This document shows, one piece after another, positions 44,002 to 57,300 of a stretch of DNA of 64,000 bases; position 1 is the stretch's first letter, and every line of letters starts with the position of its first letter. Source of the stretch: Nomia melanderi. Its lineage: Eukaryota > Arthropoda > Insecta > Hymenoptera > Halictidae. The DNA is taken from assembly GCF_051020985.1 (NCBI RefSeq), contig NC_135007.1:16829501-16893500 (forward strand), read 5' to 3'. The position numbers and the translations under genes are program-made. The notes beneath the pieces were generated by a model that worked only from the letters and a program-made list of their open reading frames with translations, ran no database searches and was not told the DNA's origin.

Positions 44002-44198
44002 TTAACATTAGAATCAGATGGTCAACATGACCCATTCCTAAATTCTTCTTTTACAATTATTGGAAAAATAATAGATTCTTTTCTAAGAAAATTCTAAAGA
44101 AATTGTTTTAGCAAACTAAGTTTTGTGGTAGTCTCGAGCACTTGGGGTTTCTATGGAAAGATTTTGGAAAGTTGACTGCTTGGTAGTTCCAATGTTAA
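44002..44198. mobile_element. TTAA-ended MITE candidate, family D
   Basis: The left end is TTAACATTAGAATCAGATGG and the right end is TTGGTAGTTCCAATGTTAA, so TTAA stands at both ends inside an imperfect inverted repeat. The right end matches the family D end at 36161-36178. It is 197 bp and has no coding capacity. It begins about 190 bp right of the tRNA. Confidence 0.68.
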
Positions 44199-45652
44199 AG
44201 ATTCCTCGATGTTTACGTAATAATAAACAAACGTGGATTGACATTAAAAATACATGGAGATCAAAGGCCATCAATTGGAAAAAAAGGAAACACTGACAAT
44301 CGTCATCGAACGAAAAGGAAAGCGAGCGATCCAAGATGGACGGGTGATCGTAAACATATACACGTGGCCAGTGAAATCAAAACTTGTATTTCATCGTATC
44401 GATACAATAGAAAGATAACAGACGGAGGACGCAATTATAAATCGAGATGTATTTAATAGACGTTATTAATATATTGATATCTACGTTTAATCAAGTACAG
44501 CGGACCAAGTGGCTTTTTAATCTCGCGGCATTCTCGTTCGCCGGCGGAGCCGGAGGATCGTTTCCGTCGAGGCTGTTGCACGAGGATCGTCGGATCGTCG
44601 ACGGAATAAAACGCACGGTGTCGCGACTCGTCGAATCGGACACTGATCCGATCCCGGTCTGTTCCGCCGGAACTCCCCCCGTTCTCTCCTCGCACCCTCT
44701 CGACAATTTTTGAACACAGAAAATCGCGTCGATCTACCATACTCACTGAGTACAATAACGAACAAACTCAGAGAAGCTCCGACGTTCCCTCTCCATTCTT
44801 AGATTTACAAGGTTCCATGGACGACAGGGAATTGCCGAGTTGACCGGAACGTTCTGTCATCGGGTCTCGCCGAATCTGTCTCTAAATTTCACTCGATGCG
44901 TCCCTCTTTCGAATCGTTCGCCGCCGAACGGTAAAACAATACAAACTTTACATTATACTCCCGATTCTCCAGAGAATCGATCAGATTCTACGCGGCGGAA
45001 AGGGCGGAGAAAGATTTCCTAAGCCGCGTTGCACCGGCGCAACGCTACCTCGACTAAGTAATTAATTGATATTCCTCGGCATTCTACATTCCCCGGTGTT
45101 CTATGTTCCCTTTAAAGTCGGGTTAATCGATAAATCAATGGACAACGACGTTACGCGAATCTCCTCGAGGATGAAAACGACAGAACCTTTCGATCAACCT
45201 AATAGAATCCGCTGGAAAAGACGGCTGGAAATGGAAACAACGATTCTTCGAGATGTTCCAGCTCCCCCCGTACCGTTCGTCGGGCCTAATCGTTCAAGCC
45301 TTAAACTATAGACACGAAGCACGTAATCGAAAAGCGCTGATAAAAGGGCTCCGAGAGTGATCGCGCGGACTTGTCCGACGAAAGCGTCGTTTCTTGGAAC
45401 AGCCTGTACAAACTTGGTTTTCCTGCTCGTTCGCGTTCGTGTGTCGCGCGGGAACTCGCATGCGCTCCCCGGAAATTTTCATCGTCGTATAACTATTTAT
45501 GTATAAACACACGCATGTACTTTGATCCGCACAGGGGTCTCGGGTGTTTTTATTTAGTTTTCCTTATTCTCAGGGAGGTGTCTAATTCACAAAGGACCAA
45601 ATACTCTTCGCAAATTCGGAGGAAACGCTTCTTTCCTTCTTTCCCTTGTCGC

Positions 45653-45656
<4 letters not shown>

Positions 45657-45691
<35 letters not shown>

Positions 45692-45705
45692 TCTCTCTCT
45701 CTCTC
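45657..45705. repeat. (CT)n microsatellite
   Basis: Nearly pure CT run of about 49 bp with one TTC interruption. Confidence 0.95.
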
Positions 45706-47738
45706 ACGTTCCGCCATTTTTTTTCCTCGAAATTTTCTTCGTGTTCTTTTTTTTCGTCGATCAAGTGTAAAAATATAGATATTTCGTCGCTTTCCCATAT
45801 ATTCTCTTTTTTTTTTGTTTAATTACTCGTCCCGCCTTTCTCCTACGATTGTTTAATACAGAAAGTTACGCGGCACGGTGCTCGGCAAGTGTTCCAGCCG
45901 CCATTACGATTCGGGGACGTGTTTCTGGGAGCGAGTCTAACGGGGCGGACTACGCTTTGGATTATTGTACAATTTGCTTTTCAGTTTTCACGCGAACGAA
46001 GCGATCGTCTCCGAAGAACGGTTTTCATTAAAATTTCACGGAGCGACTGTAGGCTCGCGTTCGAAGCTTGTAGCGTAACGCAACGCAGTTCGCAGGTGTT
46101 TACGACTACGCTTCCCGTTCGGCGAGCCTTCAACCCAATGATTCCGCGCTTCCGCAATGCGACAGTGTTTAATTTACAAGTCTCGCATGCAAAACCTTGG
46201 CAGGCGCTCGCGTATGTTTCACTTCAGAATTCTCCGGGCATAATAACGACGGTTAGCGACTACCCCGTTCCTTGAATAACAAGTTCCCGATTCAGCAATA
46301 TACTCCCGAATATTCTACGAAGCTTCTAAAATGACTATACACCCGGACCAGAACGCCGACACACGCCAAGTTCCCGATAAAACGAAATTCTACACTTCCA
46401 ACTGCCAAAATCTTTACCGCGACCAATCCTCGACTACATCGTTAATAGCTAAGGGATACTAACGAGCGATTAATAACGAATATTTCAGAACCCGATTCTC
46501 GAGAATCGAAACTGAATTTCCGGTTTCCGAAACTTCCAACGCGACTAAAGTAGAGCCTTATCGACAAGGCTCTTCTCGATACTTCTTAATAGTTTCTCGA
46601 TGAACCGTGGAACACTTGCCGAACACGAGTGCTAAGGAAACTCAGTTGCGCGAGTATTCCCGCGGTTGTCAATCAGAAGCGCGAGCGCGCGATCGGGAGC
46701 GTTCGTTCGCCGAAGAGAACATGAAAGAACGCGTTGCCGAGCAAAGGAAATCTAGCGGTTCTCTACGTTAATTGATTAGCTTTTTTCATTCTTTCCTCCT
46801 CTTCGTTATCTCGATCACCCGGGTTTCGGTCCCCGACCTCCTCTGAATCCTTCGCGAAGATGAACCCGGCCACCGTTCGCCCCGTCGCGATCCGTTCGCG
46901 GTGAGAAACGTCGGAACCGCTGTCACCCAGCGTCCCCATCCTCATCTAAACGCTAAGTAGGCTAGCCAGACCTCTACGCCTATGAATAAAACGCTATCGA
47001 TTATATGCACAACACGCAGATGTGAACCCAGAGCAAGTACCGACTGCGCCCGGAAACTGTCCGATCCGTCGATCAGCGTGGCCGCCGGAACGGGCCCATC
47101 GAACGCGGAGAATCATTTTCTTTCGTTCGCCGAGGATACGCTTACGCTTCGATTTCCCCTTTTCTCGTTTCTCCGATTTGCTCCTTTGACAGCAAAAGGA
47201 ACCAAAGAGTTTCATATATTATTCATTTACAAGTGTCCCGTTTCTTTCGAATGTCTCCCCGTTGCACGGTCTCCGATAACCTTGATTCCCGATCGAACAT
47301 TCCGCGAGCAGATCGGCGTATCACGGGCTGTACCGCCGTGTATTTTAATATTTATATTATGTACATACGGGGCGGCTGTAAATGAAAGTCACACTCGAGC
47401 CCTCCTCGCCACCCGCCATTCCGAAGTTCTCGTTGAAACGCAGAGGAAGAGACAGCGATCGAACGCGAAACACCTCGCGCGGAAACGTTCGATCGACCCG
47501 ATACGATTTTCGTCTTTCTCGGTCGTGGAAACAGCGTTACGCGACCGATCGGAACGTTCGGAAGCTTAGAACCACCCCGTATACGGAACATTACGAGCGA
47601 GAACATTTATGTTAACCGTCGGACGTCAGGATTCGATGATACATCCAATGAATACTACTATCTTCAACGGATTACCGAAGGATTTATTTACTTATCCATT
47701 AAGAGATTCATTTATTCAGCTATTGAGAAGTTCATTTA

Positions 47739-47800
47739 GTTATTTATTTATTCGTTTATTCGTTTATCTATATATCTATTTATTTATTTATTTATTTAAT
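47739..47800. repeat. (TTTA)n-rich tract
   Basis: TTTA and TTCG/TATC units, most regular at about 47778-47797. Confidence 0.85.
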
Positions 47801-49537
47801 AAGAAATAAAGTTTATAGTGCGATACGATATGACGAGACATTTTATTTCCTACAGATGCGTGAACGATGCACTCCGTCGCGGGTGAAGAACGACCCAGCG
47901 CCGCCTTTAACCCGACGTCCAACGATTAAAAGTGAATCATAGTCTACGAACGTGACAGAAATTATTTGTACAACGGTGTTGCACGCCGGTGATCACCGAC
48001 AGTTACAAAAATTCCGATAGCTAAGGCTCGCAGCTCGACTGTTTCTCGCGCCGACAAAATGGAGTCAAGGATCCGACTCGACGTCCCCGCGCAATCCAAT
48101 ATGGCGGCTGTTTATCGAGCCAGCCAAAAAATCCTGAGATAAACCGCCGTCGAACAGACTCGGAACAATTGAACGCGGTGCACTGCGTAGACGAGAATAA
48201 TCGATTGCGTAAGTAACAACGAGATAGGAACAAAAAGAAACGAAGGCTGCTCGCCGCAGAACGGGCACGTGTCTTTTATTCAAAATTTCAAATGTCTCCT
48301 TTATTTAAGATTTCGAATGTCTCTCGTACATTGAATCGAAATTATCACGTTCCCAAAATATTCTATTCGACCGGAATGATCACATAATTTCGCTTCAGCG
48401 TTGAACTACATTATTCTCGTTCGTCTATTTGTTTCTTTCGATGGGGACGTTCGAGTTGACAGTGTCTCGAGCCTCAACTTCGTCGGAACGCGTTTTACGT
48501 GTAATATTGCTCTTGCCATGACCGTCGTCGCGGTATTGTTAGTTAGTGGCAGTGCTATTTGACGGATACACGGCGACATTCGCCGCGTTCTTCCACCTTA
48601 CTCTCTAGAAACACGGTACGTCCGGTCGCACTGACACTATTCGAAACGAGCAGCGCGAACTTTCCAGAAATTTTATATCAATGAAACACGAACTCATGAT
48701 ATCGGGCTGTCGAAACGCAAAATCTTAACGTCGCGAGCGGACGGCGGATTTTCACGCGTTCGTGGAACGTTTCGGAACGCAACGTTGCGGAGAGTTTAGA
48801 AAAACCATTTTCTATCTAGATTCTAGATGCTCCGTTGCGTCCCTGGAAACTCGAGCTCGCACGAAAATCCGCAGGCCGATCGCGAATTTCTCTGAGCATC
48901 ATTAACCCCGTGTTCTCATCGATCGACGTAATATTGCCTCCGAATTATCGCGCGATGAACCTCGTGACCCCGGACCACAAACTTTCGCTGACGCTCGTAT
49001 GTTCGAAAATTCTCGCGACATTTCGAGCCACCGATCTTTCGGGATCATCCATAGTTCACATTCGATCTGTCCCTAGCGGAATGTCTGATTGAGGGATGGA
49101 AATAAAGAGTGCCGTCTGAACACTTTCCTCTTGTTAAATGAATCAAGGATTTGAAATAAAAATAAGGCGAACCAAACACGTGTCTTTCGTTTGCTTTTTG
49201 GTGAAAGGCACCGAACCGATCGAACAAATAGAAACGAATGAAACGATAAGAATAGAAGTGAACGTATTTGAATGCACGGGGTGAGAGAAAGGGTAGATCA
49301 ACTGATTATCTCGCCTCGAACGTTTCCAATTCGTCGCTGGGAGGACGCTAACGTGGGCGGGTGGCTCAAGTTCGAAGGTGTAACATCAGCTATATAATTT
49401 TGCTTTATTTATATTTCAAATTATTTTAATTTAAAAATTACAGAGATCATTTCGTTTACGGATTGTCGGTGATGACAAGAAACGAGAGAATATTGTTTGC
49501 GAACGTGTATAATATACGCCTACGATTTAATGATAAT

Positions 49538-49544
49538 TATAATA

Positions 49545-49580
<36 letters not shown>
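49538..49580. repeat. (AAT)n microsatellite
   Basis: About twelve AAT units with one early break. Confidence 0.95.
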
Positions 49581-49581
<1 letters not shown>

Positions 49582-50186
49582 GAGATTAATGGAAGTAAAG
49601 AAGACAAAAAAAAATCTGATTAGGAAAATAAAGTTGTATAATCGATAGCAAAAGTAAACGAGAGAGAGAGGGGAGAAAAGTGGTCTCGGATGTGAGGTCG
49701 GTCGCCGTTCGTATTTTTTTTTTCCTTTCTTTCTCTTCCTCTTATTTTCAGTTTTTTTTTTTTACTCTTTTAGTCGGGTGAAGGGAAAAAGTAAAAATCG
49801 ATTCTTTTGCTTCACTTTTACTATAAAAAAGTTTGTTTCGTCGACCACGAGAATATTAAGAAATTATTACTTATTCGTATGGATCTGACCTTATATCGTC
49901 GTTTATATAAATAGACGTTCGTTATCGATATTTAAAATTTGTTTACCTTGTTTACAAATATAAAATAAGACGCAAGAATTCATCCTATCTATCGTGAATG
50001 AAAAATAAAAATTTCCTATCTAACCGCGGCTAAACACGTGTGTTTCCATGTCCTTAACTAAAAACAGAAACGATTTCCGCGTGTGTTCCGTGAACCAACC
50101 GTGATTCCTCCCATTTTTCCAAGTGTTCCATTTTTTTTTTTCTTTTACCAGAGTGTGTTCGTTCGTGTCCGTTACTGTCCTCTCTG

Positions 50187-50257
50187 AGTGTGTGTTTGTA
50201 TGTGTCTGTGTGTGTGTATTTATATTCACGTGTGTCTGTTTAAAAGTGTGTGTACGG
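50187..50257. repeat. GT-rich tract
   Basis: Alternating GTGT, GTCT and GTAT units over about 70 bp, within the region where the ZSWIM8 3' UTR may lie. Confidence 0.75.
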
Positions 50258-51250
50258 TGAATCTATTGTGAGACGGTGAACCGGCGCGCGCGAGCGCAGT
50301 TCCGGAGAGAAACCTTAATAAATTTTGATTTATCGATTCCGTTCAACATTCATAATAATATATCACTTTCTGTTTCCTTTCCCCCCCGCGTTCGATTCTT
50401 CCCTTTTCCTCTTCTTCTTCTTCCTTCGTTCTCTGTCTTTCTTTTTTTTCTCTATTTTCCATTCCCTTCGTTTCTTTTCCCCGTTGTACACGTGTGTACA
50501 CGTGACGGTTTACCTTTGTTTCTTTTTTTTTTTTGGCCGTTTAACTCATTTCTCGTTTTCTTTCATTTACTCTGTTTTAACTATTATGCGAAAAAGAAAA
50601 GAAGATGGTGCCATCAGCGGTCGACGTACGCAACGACGCGTCTACGATACATATACTATTCATTTATAATCGCTTCTCTCGTCGATCGTCCCGGAAAACT
50701 GTCGGCGGACGACCCGTCGAATCGCGGGAACAGTGAAACCCCGACGACGTATCTTTTCCTCGGTTTGCCCGTTTTTTAACTTGTTTTCTTTCGTGTTTAT
50801 TTCTTTTTTTTTTCATCGTTTTCATTCTTTATCCCCCTTGCCATTCACACATTCGCTTAATTACAGTTACAACGGTGAGTCGTATTTTCTCTTTTCCCTT
50901 TTTTTTTTCTTTCTTTCGGACACGTTAATGAACTAAAGTCAGAGTTATGCTCCTGCGGTGGCTGCTGGTTGGGATCGGTCCCCTGTTCCTTCCACTTCCG
51001 CTACCCAGAAGAAATTGGAAACGCGATTATCGGCCCTGATCCCTGGCCCTGACGATGGTCCGGTGCTCGTTCGTGGTCGTCGACGTCGCTGCCGACGATG
51101 ACGATGACGGGACGACGGCCGCCGCGTGCCGGCGATGCGCGGCGTCGTTGTGATGATCCTGATCCAGCTTGTCGAGGTTGGCCAGCCTGTGAACGCACAC
51201 GATGCTCTGCGGATGAGAATGACAGGGATGCTGATGTTGGAGAACTAGGG

Positions 51251-51298
51251 TCGCCGGCGGGGGTGGTGGTAGAGGCGGTGGAGGTGGTGGTGGCGGGA
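51251..51298. repeat. GGT/GGC-rich run just past the ZSWIM8 stop
   Basis: A G-rich triplet run on plus, CCA/CCG-rich in the minus-strand ZSWIM8 3' UTR, starting about 40 nt after the stop. It produces a proline-rich shadow frame that is not part of the protein. Confidence 0.8.
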
Positions 51299-51335
51299 GC
51301 GAGCTGAGCCACGTCACGCCTGGCTCCGCTCTGTG

Positions 51336-54300
51336 TCATTTGCCATTCTGTTGCAGCGCCGCGTTGATCTGCGCCCACAGTTCTTTGTTGCAAGACTGAG
51401 ATCTGCAAGGACAAAGACATCTCTCAGTTTCGCCGTTCGTCGCTGACAATTTATTCCAGTTTCCGAATTACTTCACACTATTCTTCAAACGGAGTATTCG
51501 TTACCTTTTGATAGACTGTAGCCACTCCTTGAACTGAGCATGTCCTTCCGGAGTGATATGAAACGCTGCCCTAGCCGCGCACACGACGTTCGCGAACTCC
51601 TCGTAGTCGCCGACCACCAGATGATACAGTTTCTGGTGCATGCACTGAATGTACCTGCGATCCGAATAGAGAAGCGAGTGATATTATCTTTATTCAAATG
51701 GACCTGCGTGAAAAAGAGAAAAGGACTGACATCTGTTGACACTTGTGAACGAGAGGGGCCAGCAGGGCAGATCTCAAGTGGTGGATCACAAGCGCCGGAT
51801 TGCTTCTAGCTAGGTACTGCGCCGCCTCCAGTACGACGTCGTGGAGGACGAACGGGCTAACGATGCTGTTCACGGTACAGATGCAAAGCTGGTGGAGGTA
51901 CTGCGTGCCGAGACGCTTCGACACTCTCAACAGCCACTTCACGTCCTCCCCGTATGGAGGATTCCGCGCGTATTTCGCCTGCGGTCTGTCGTCGTGCACT
52001 CTGCGAGCTAGAGTCTCCAAGGCTAGCATACCCACGCGATACGCTGAGACGAGGGCTCGGAGCTGGTAGGGGCTGAATGTTTGAGTCTGCCTGTGAACCT
52101 ATGGCGAACAAACGAGACGACTCGATACGTGAATGGTTTCATAGCTACGAATCTACGCACTGATATCAGAAACAGGTCCAGCCAATTACCTGCGGCTGTG
52201 TCCTCACAGTGGATATCATAGGCTGTGCTTGGACCAGCGCTGAGCCAGGCATATTGTTCTGTCCAGGAATGGACCCGGTCACTCCTGCCTGTACCTAAAA
52301 GCCAACAAGCCCAATTTCGAATCCTCTGGCGCAGCTAACGGAGGATCATCCTTCGGGATACTCACATTGACCGGCATGGGCTGCTGCATAGTGAACAGAT
52401 GATGAGTTCCCGGTGGTGGCGGTGGTTGCGGTGTGTAGTACTGTGGTAGCGACTGCGGCTGCGCGGACTGCGTCGGGTGGTGCGGATGCTGGGGATGCTG
52501 CGGGTGGCCGGGATGAGACGGGAACGCAGCGTGGTACATCTGCATGTGCGACGGTGCTGGCGGCAGAGTTACCCTGTGCGAGGGCATCGGCCCGCCAAAG
52601 GTTGTGATGGAGTGGTGAGGGTGTACGAAACTGTAGGGGCCCATTGCGTACGGCATGCCAACCCCTGTGACCAGAAATCAAGAGAGTAAGTCACTCGGTT
52701 ACGAGATGTTCCCTCGGGGACCAGGGGAAACGAAGTTACCTAAAGGTGCCAACGTGGTTATGGTTGGATGAGTAGGGTACGGCTGAGGAGGTGGCTGAGT
52801 GCTGGTCACGACGACAGCCTGCGTGGGTCCAGGCATCATCTGACCATTCGACATGTCCACCGGTGGACCAGGCTCCACCATGAACAAACCGTTCAAGTCT
52901 AACTGTAGAGGGTCATGTGGCGGCATGTCGTCCTGCTGCTCACCGCCAGGCGTGTGCTGCGCATTCCAGTGGACGATTAATTATAATGAAACCGTACAAT
53001 TATTCCTGATGCATATTCTGGTACGACTCACTTACCCTCAGATATAGTTCGTACCAATACTTGGCGACCTGAAAAAGCACTTCCGGATAAACACCGCCGC
53101 CTTTAGCGGTGTTTTCCACGGTGATGCAAGCCATCTCCAACATCGTTTCGCTTTGTTCCTTACACTGCAATGAGATCTCTCTTTGAATTTTTGCTTGAGC
53201 GTTCAAGATTTATTGGTATGTTACTAATAATAAAGTGACATCATCGCTGAGTCTCACCGCGATCAAGAATAAACCAGCGAACCAAACTTGCCTGTAAAAT
53301 GGCTCTTTGAACCTCATTTGGATTCAACGCGTGGGCGTGCGGCAGACAGGACAACGCGAGTTCCGCGGCTGCTCTGACCATATTCGGATCGCTACCCCTC
53401 GATGACTTGTCCGCTATGCTGACGGCTTCCGGTGGCGTTAGGTGTCCCTCCCAGCTCTCGATAAGGAACCAGATCGCCGGCGCGCCAATCTCCATCGCCT
53501 GACCCGTGATCCAAGAGACGTCGCTCGAATATGTGCGGCTGAGCCAGTTCGGCGTCACGCAATTGTGCAGTCCAAGAGCGTACAGGCCGAGCTGGAACGC
53601 GCACATGTGCAGAGCCTTGTGCGGCCCGTGATGATTCTGGCTGGTGGACGCTTGCGTGAACAGCGACGTCGAACTGTTGCCCCCAGCCTTCATCAGAACC
53701 GTCTTCGCCAGTTCGCACATGAAATGAGCGCCGGCTTCGGACGGCTGGTTAGGAATGGATGGATAGACCCTTTTATTTTTGTATCTGAAACGAATGAACG
53801 AACCAATTTGACCAGTAGCTCAATCAATAGTCACTAATGGATTACACAATTCTGGCAAGCAAAATTGACTTTAACGACAGTTATAGGACGAGAGTTTAAA
53901 GAGGTTGTAAACCTTGTCTCCTTCGTCCTGGTAGGCACAGTTTGCTGGACAATCTGCGGTTGCACTGTGAACGCACTCATTCCAGTTTCTAGTTCCGCGC
54001 TGGTGCTACTGTGCGGTCTGCTGCTGTTGCTGATAACGTTCTCGCCGTTACCAGCGTCCGTTCCAGTGAGCGGAGAGGAGCATTCTTCGTCGTGAAGATA
54101 GCTGACCATCTGCAACGGCAAACCCTCGTTGAGAATTTTAAAATAACGTCAGCTTCGACTATAAAAAATTCACGTGGTCTACCTCGCTCTTGGTGGGTCG
54201 GTTGTTCGAGGTGTAATACTTCGGCAGAATTGGCGTCTTGATCAACTGATGAACGTCCCGGTCCAACAGTTTGTTCATGATTCTGGCCACCTTCGCGGGC

Positions 54301-57300
54301 TCGGACTTGTAGTGGACCAGCAATGTGATGGCCAAGTCTCCTCTGTAGAAATGATACATTCAGTCGGGTTACCGTGCCGAGGAACAATCGATAGAATAAG
54401 ACAGAATCGACGAGCTACCTTTGGCGTCTCGTGCCTTCGCAAAGAAGCGGATGATCGGCTTCGCTTACGTTCGCTTTCAGCCCCAGAGCGGTGACGGCCG
54501 CGTCGAATCCGAGGTTCTCGTCAACGTCTGTGGGCAGGTGTTTTACTCCTGCGAATCATTCCACAATTTTTTATTCTCTGCCTTTAATATTCAAACTTTA
54601 ACTCTCTCTTGTCTGAAAGAATTATCGTTTCTGCCCTAATTTCAACCGTGCAACTTAAATCCCGACCAACCCCCTTGTCACCTAAAATATAAGCGGACTG
54701 CGGACCTCCATGCGATCATAGATGTTTATAGAGTAACTTACAGAAACCCACCGACGGTAATGTAAACGATACTACGCAATCTATTCGGTACGCAAAATCC
54801 TCAGTCTAGCGATAAGAATCCAGTGAGAAGAGAATGAAGAAAAGCGATTCGTACTTGATGTCAGGGCGTCGAATATGAAACTGGCCAACATAATGGGAAG
54901 CAACGCGTGACCTCTGGACCGCAGCACACCGTCCCTAAGTTGCTCGGCTCTCTGTTGGACCATGGCTAGCTCGGTTGGACCTAGCGGGATCCTCTTCAGA
55001 AGAGTTACCAGTTCGCTCTCCTGATGAGCCAATTTAACCTGCAGCAATGAATAACATGAGGATCATTATCTCCAGAAGAATACCTCGCAACACTTCCATA
55101 GGAATGAACAATTACCTCAAGAGGCTTAGTGTTAGCCGGCGGCCTAGCCATCTCCAAGCCGAACAAACCGACTCTGAACGCCAGGTTGTGATACTCGGGA
55201 TTCTCTGCTAGCACCGTGCAGAGGAAGCAGCACTTTGCCAAAGTAGCCGACGCAAGGCACGTGAGCTGATGAGACGCCGGGTTTACTTGTTGCTGAAACA
55301 GGTCATCACATGTTCCAACGACGGTGTAGACTACTAAAATATCCTAGTTAATTTAGAATATAGAAATGTTTTCAAACGACCATTTAATTGAGTGAACTAT
55401 ACACAGCATTCAACGTGTCTATCGTGCAACTTTAGAGTAGAGATATCGTTTCAAGTGAACCATCCAGCGTTCTAGCTACCTTCTTACATTCATTTCTGGC
55501 TTTCGGGAGAGCCGTGTCCACTGGGAATTTTTTCCCTTAAAATAATTGGCGACGAAGCCAGCTGCAATGCTGGCGAAACGTTGAGAAAAAATTCCTAGTG
55601 GACACAGCCAACACTCCAGGCCGTGAAAGCACCAAAACTACTACCTTCTTCTTCTTCCCCTTGACAGGCACAGGAGGTTCGTTGATCATGAGATTCGGAG
55701 GGTTCGCCAGCAGCTCTTCCCCAAGCTGCACGCCCAGAATGCAAGCTTCCCGCGTGTGTCCGTGCGCGTAGAGCCCCTCTGCCCTGGCGAAGAGTATATC
55801 CCATGGGTCCTCGGTCTTCATCAGGTTGCCCAGAATAGTGCTCGCGCTCGGTGTGCCGGAATTCTGGGAGTCCTTGTTGAAGTCCTTGCCGGAGGTGCCG
55901 TTGGTGCTGGCCACGGCTTTGGGGTCGTAGTAGTAAACGTGATATTCGTCGCAGGATGGACTGTCGCTGCTCGACGACGAGCTCTCGTCCTTGGACGGTC
56001 TCCTGGACGGGTCCTTCTCCTGGTCGGACTCCTGCTTGTCCTTCGAACCGCTGCCCTTCGGCAGAGCGGCGCGCGATTTCTCGCGGTGCTCGTGGTTCAC
56101 CCTGTTGCGCTTCATGTCCGTGGCAGCTTTGTTATTACTACTATCACTACTATCACTATGGGTCTCGGACGAGGCGTTTGAGCGGTGCTTGTCCGAATCT
56201 TGAGCGTTCTTCAGGCTTTCGTTACTGTTGGACGACGACTCGCTGCCACCACCCTCCTGAAACGGTCGACATCGATCGGTTAGAATTCCTTCGTTCATCC
56301 TATCACAGCTAACAAAGTTCCTCGAAACCTCTGATAACTCGGGACCTTCGCTACTAACTGTCCCGTAATTAGATAAACGCGATGTTTAACCTTTTCCCTA
56401 CAGCGGGACTAACCGCGAAGCTGAACCTCTATACATGTAATATCATTTGATACTCGAGACTGATATTTTCCACTGTCGACGTTAGATTAGACCATAATGT
56501 ACAACTACGACAGACAATTGCGCTATAATGGCGCACCGTTCAAAAGGACGCTGTAAGTACCGTTGTAACAGGTTAATGAAAAGGAAGACATAAAAACTGT
56601 ATCGACAGCATTATCGAAGCAGAATGCGACGCGTGTCTAATAAGCAGCAGAGGCGTCGGACAATGCGAGCGCGCCGACTGGAAAGCACCTGTGAGTCCGT
56701 GTCCCCGCAATTGTTTAGATGAGCGCAACATCGTCTGACGAGCACCACTTGAGGCTCGGATATATCGGGTATGTCGGTCTCGTTCTCGCAGAAACCCTCG
56801 GAACTGACGCTGCTCCGGTTCCCATCTCCGCCGCCGTTCCGCAGACACAGGCTCGTGAAGTTCCGCGGGTTTAACCGCTTCCGGTCCATGTAGCTGAATT
56901 CCATGCGTCTCCCGTGATGATGCGAGACCGGCGGCTGACAATTCAACACGGCCGCGCTCGAGTTCACCTGGAAAACAACCCCCGCCCGTTCAGCCTCCGG
57001 AACAGCTCGGCCCACCTGGGAAATACTCCTACGCGCGCTTTCAAACATTCACGCCGGAACGCAACTCTCGCCCAGTTGGCCCTTGGAATATTTAAATCCA
57101 TTCAGGCGGCGCGCGCGAATCCTCGCGTATTCAATTTCGCCCGATTAACGACCGCCGCGCGTTCGTCTTGACGAGTTTCGAGCAATTCTCGTAGGGGAGT
57201 TTCTCGATACGTTTAACGCTGGGTTCACGGAACACACTTGCACCGATTCGGATCGATGCAACCACAGGAGTAATCTAATAATTTGTTTCTCAAACTGTAA

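Larger units (their letters stand above)
43815..51335. other. Gene-poor spacer, right part, with ZSWIM8 3' UTR
   Basis: About 7.5 kb between the tRNA and the ZSWIM8 stop. The right-hand 1-2 kb is probably ZSWIM8 3' UTR: T-rich on plus, so A-rich on minus, with several AATAAA options I cannot rank. The rest holds simple repeats and a family D element. The 195-codon frame at 46982-47569 has no homology I recognise. Confidence 0.5.

Noticed and set aside
46982..47569. 195-codon plus-strand frame
   Set aside because: No recognised domain; antisense frames are open over much of it, and its composition looks like translated A+T/CG-mixed spacer. Transcript data could revive it.
50276..50779. 167-codon Phe/Leu-rich plus-strand frame
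   Set aside because: The protein comes from T-rich tracts in the likely ZSWIM8 3' UTR. It resembles membrane segments only because of poly-TTT/TTC.
55537..55644. Extension of ZSWIM8 exon 7 into the following intron
   Set aside because: The frame stays open past AAG|GTAGTA, but family homology stops at the donor and resumes at 55292, and the open part crosses the hairpin.
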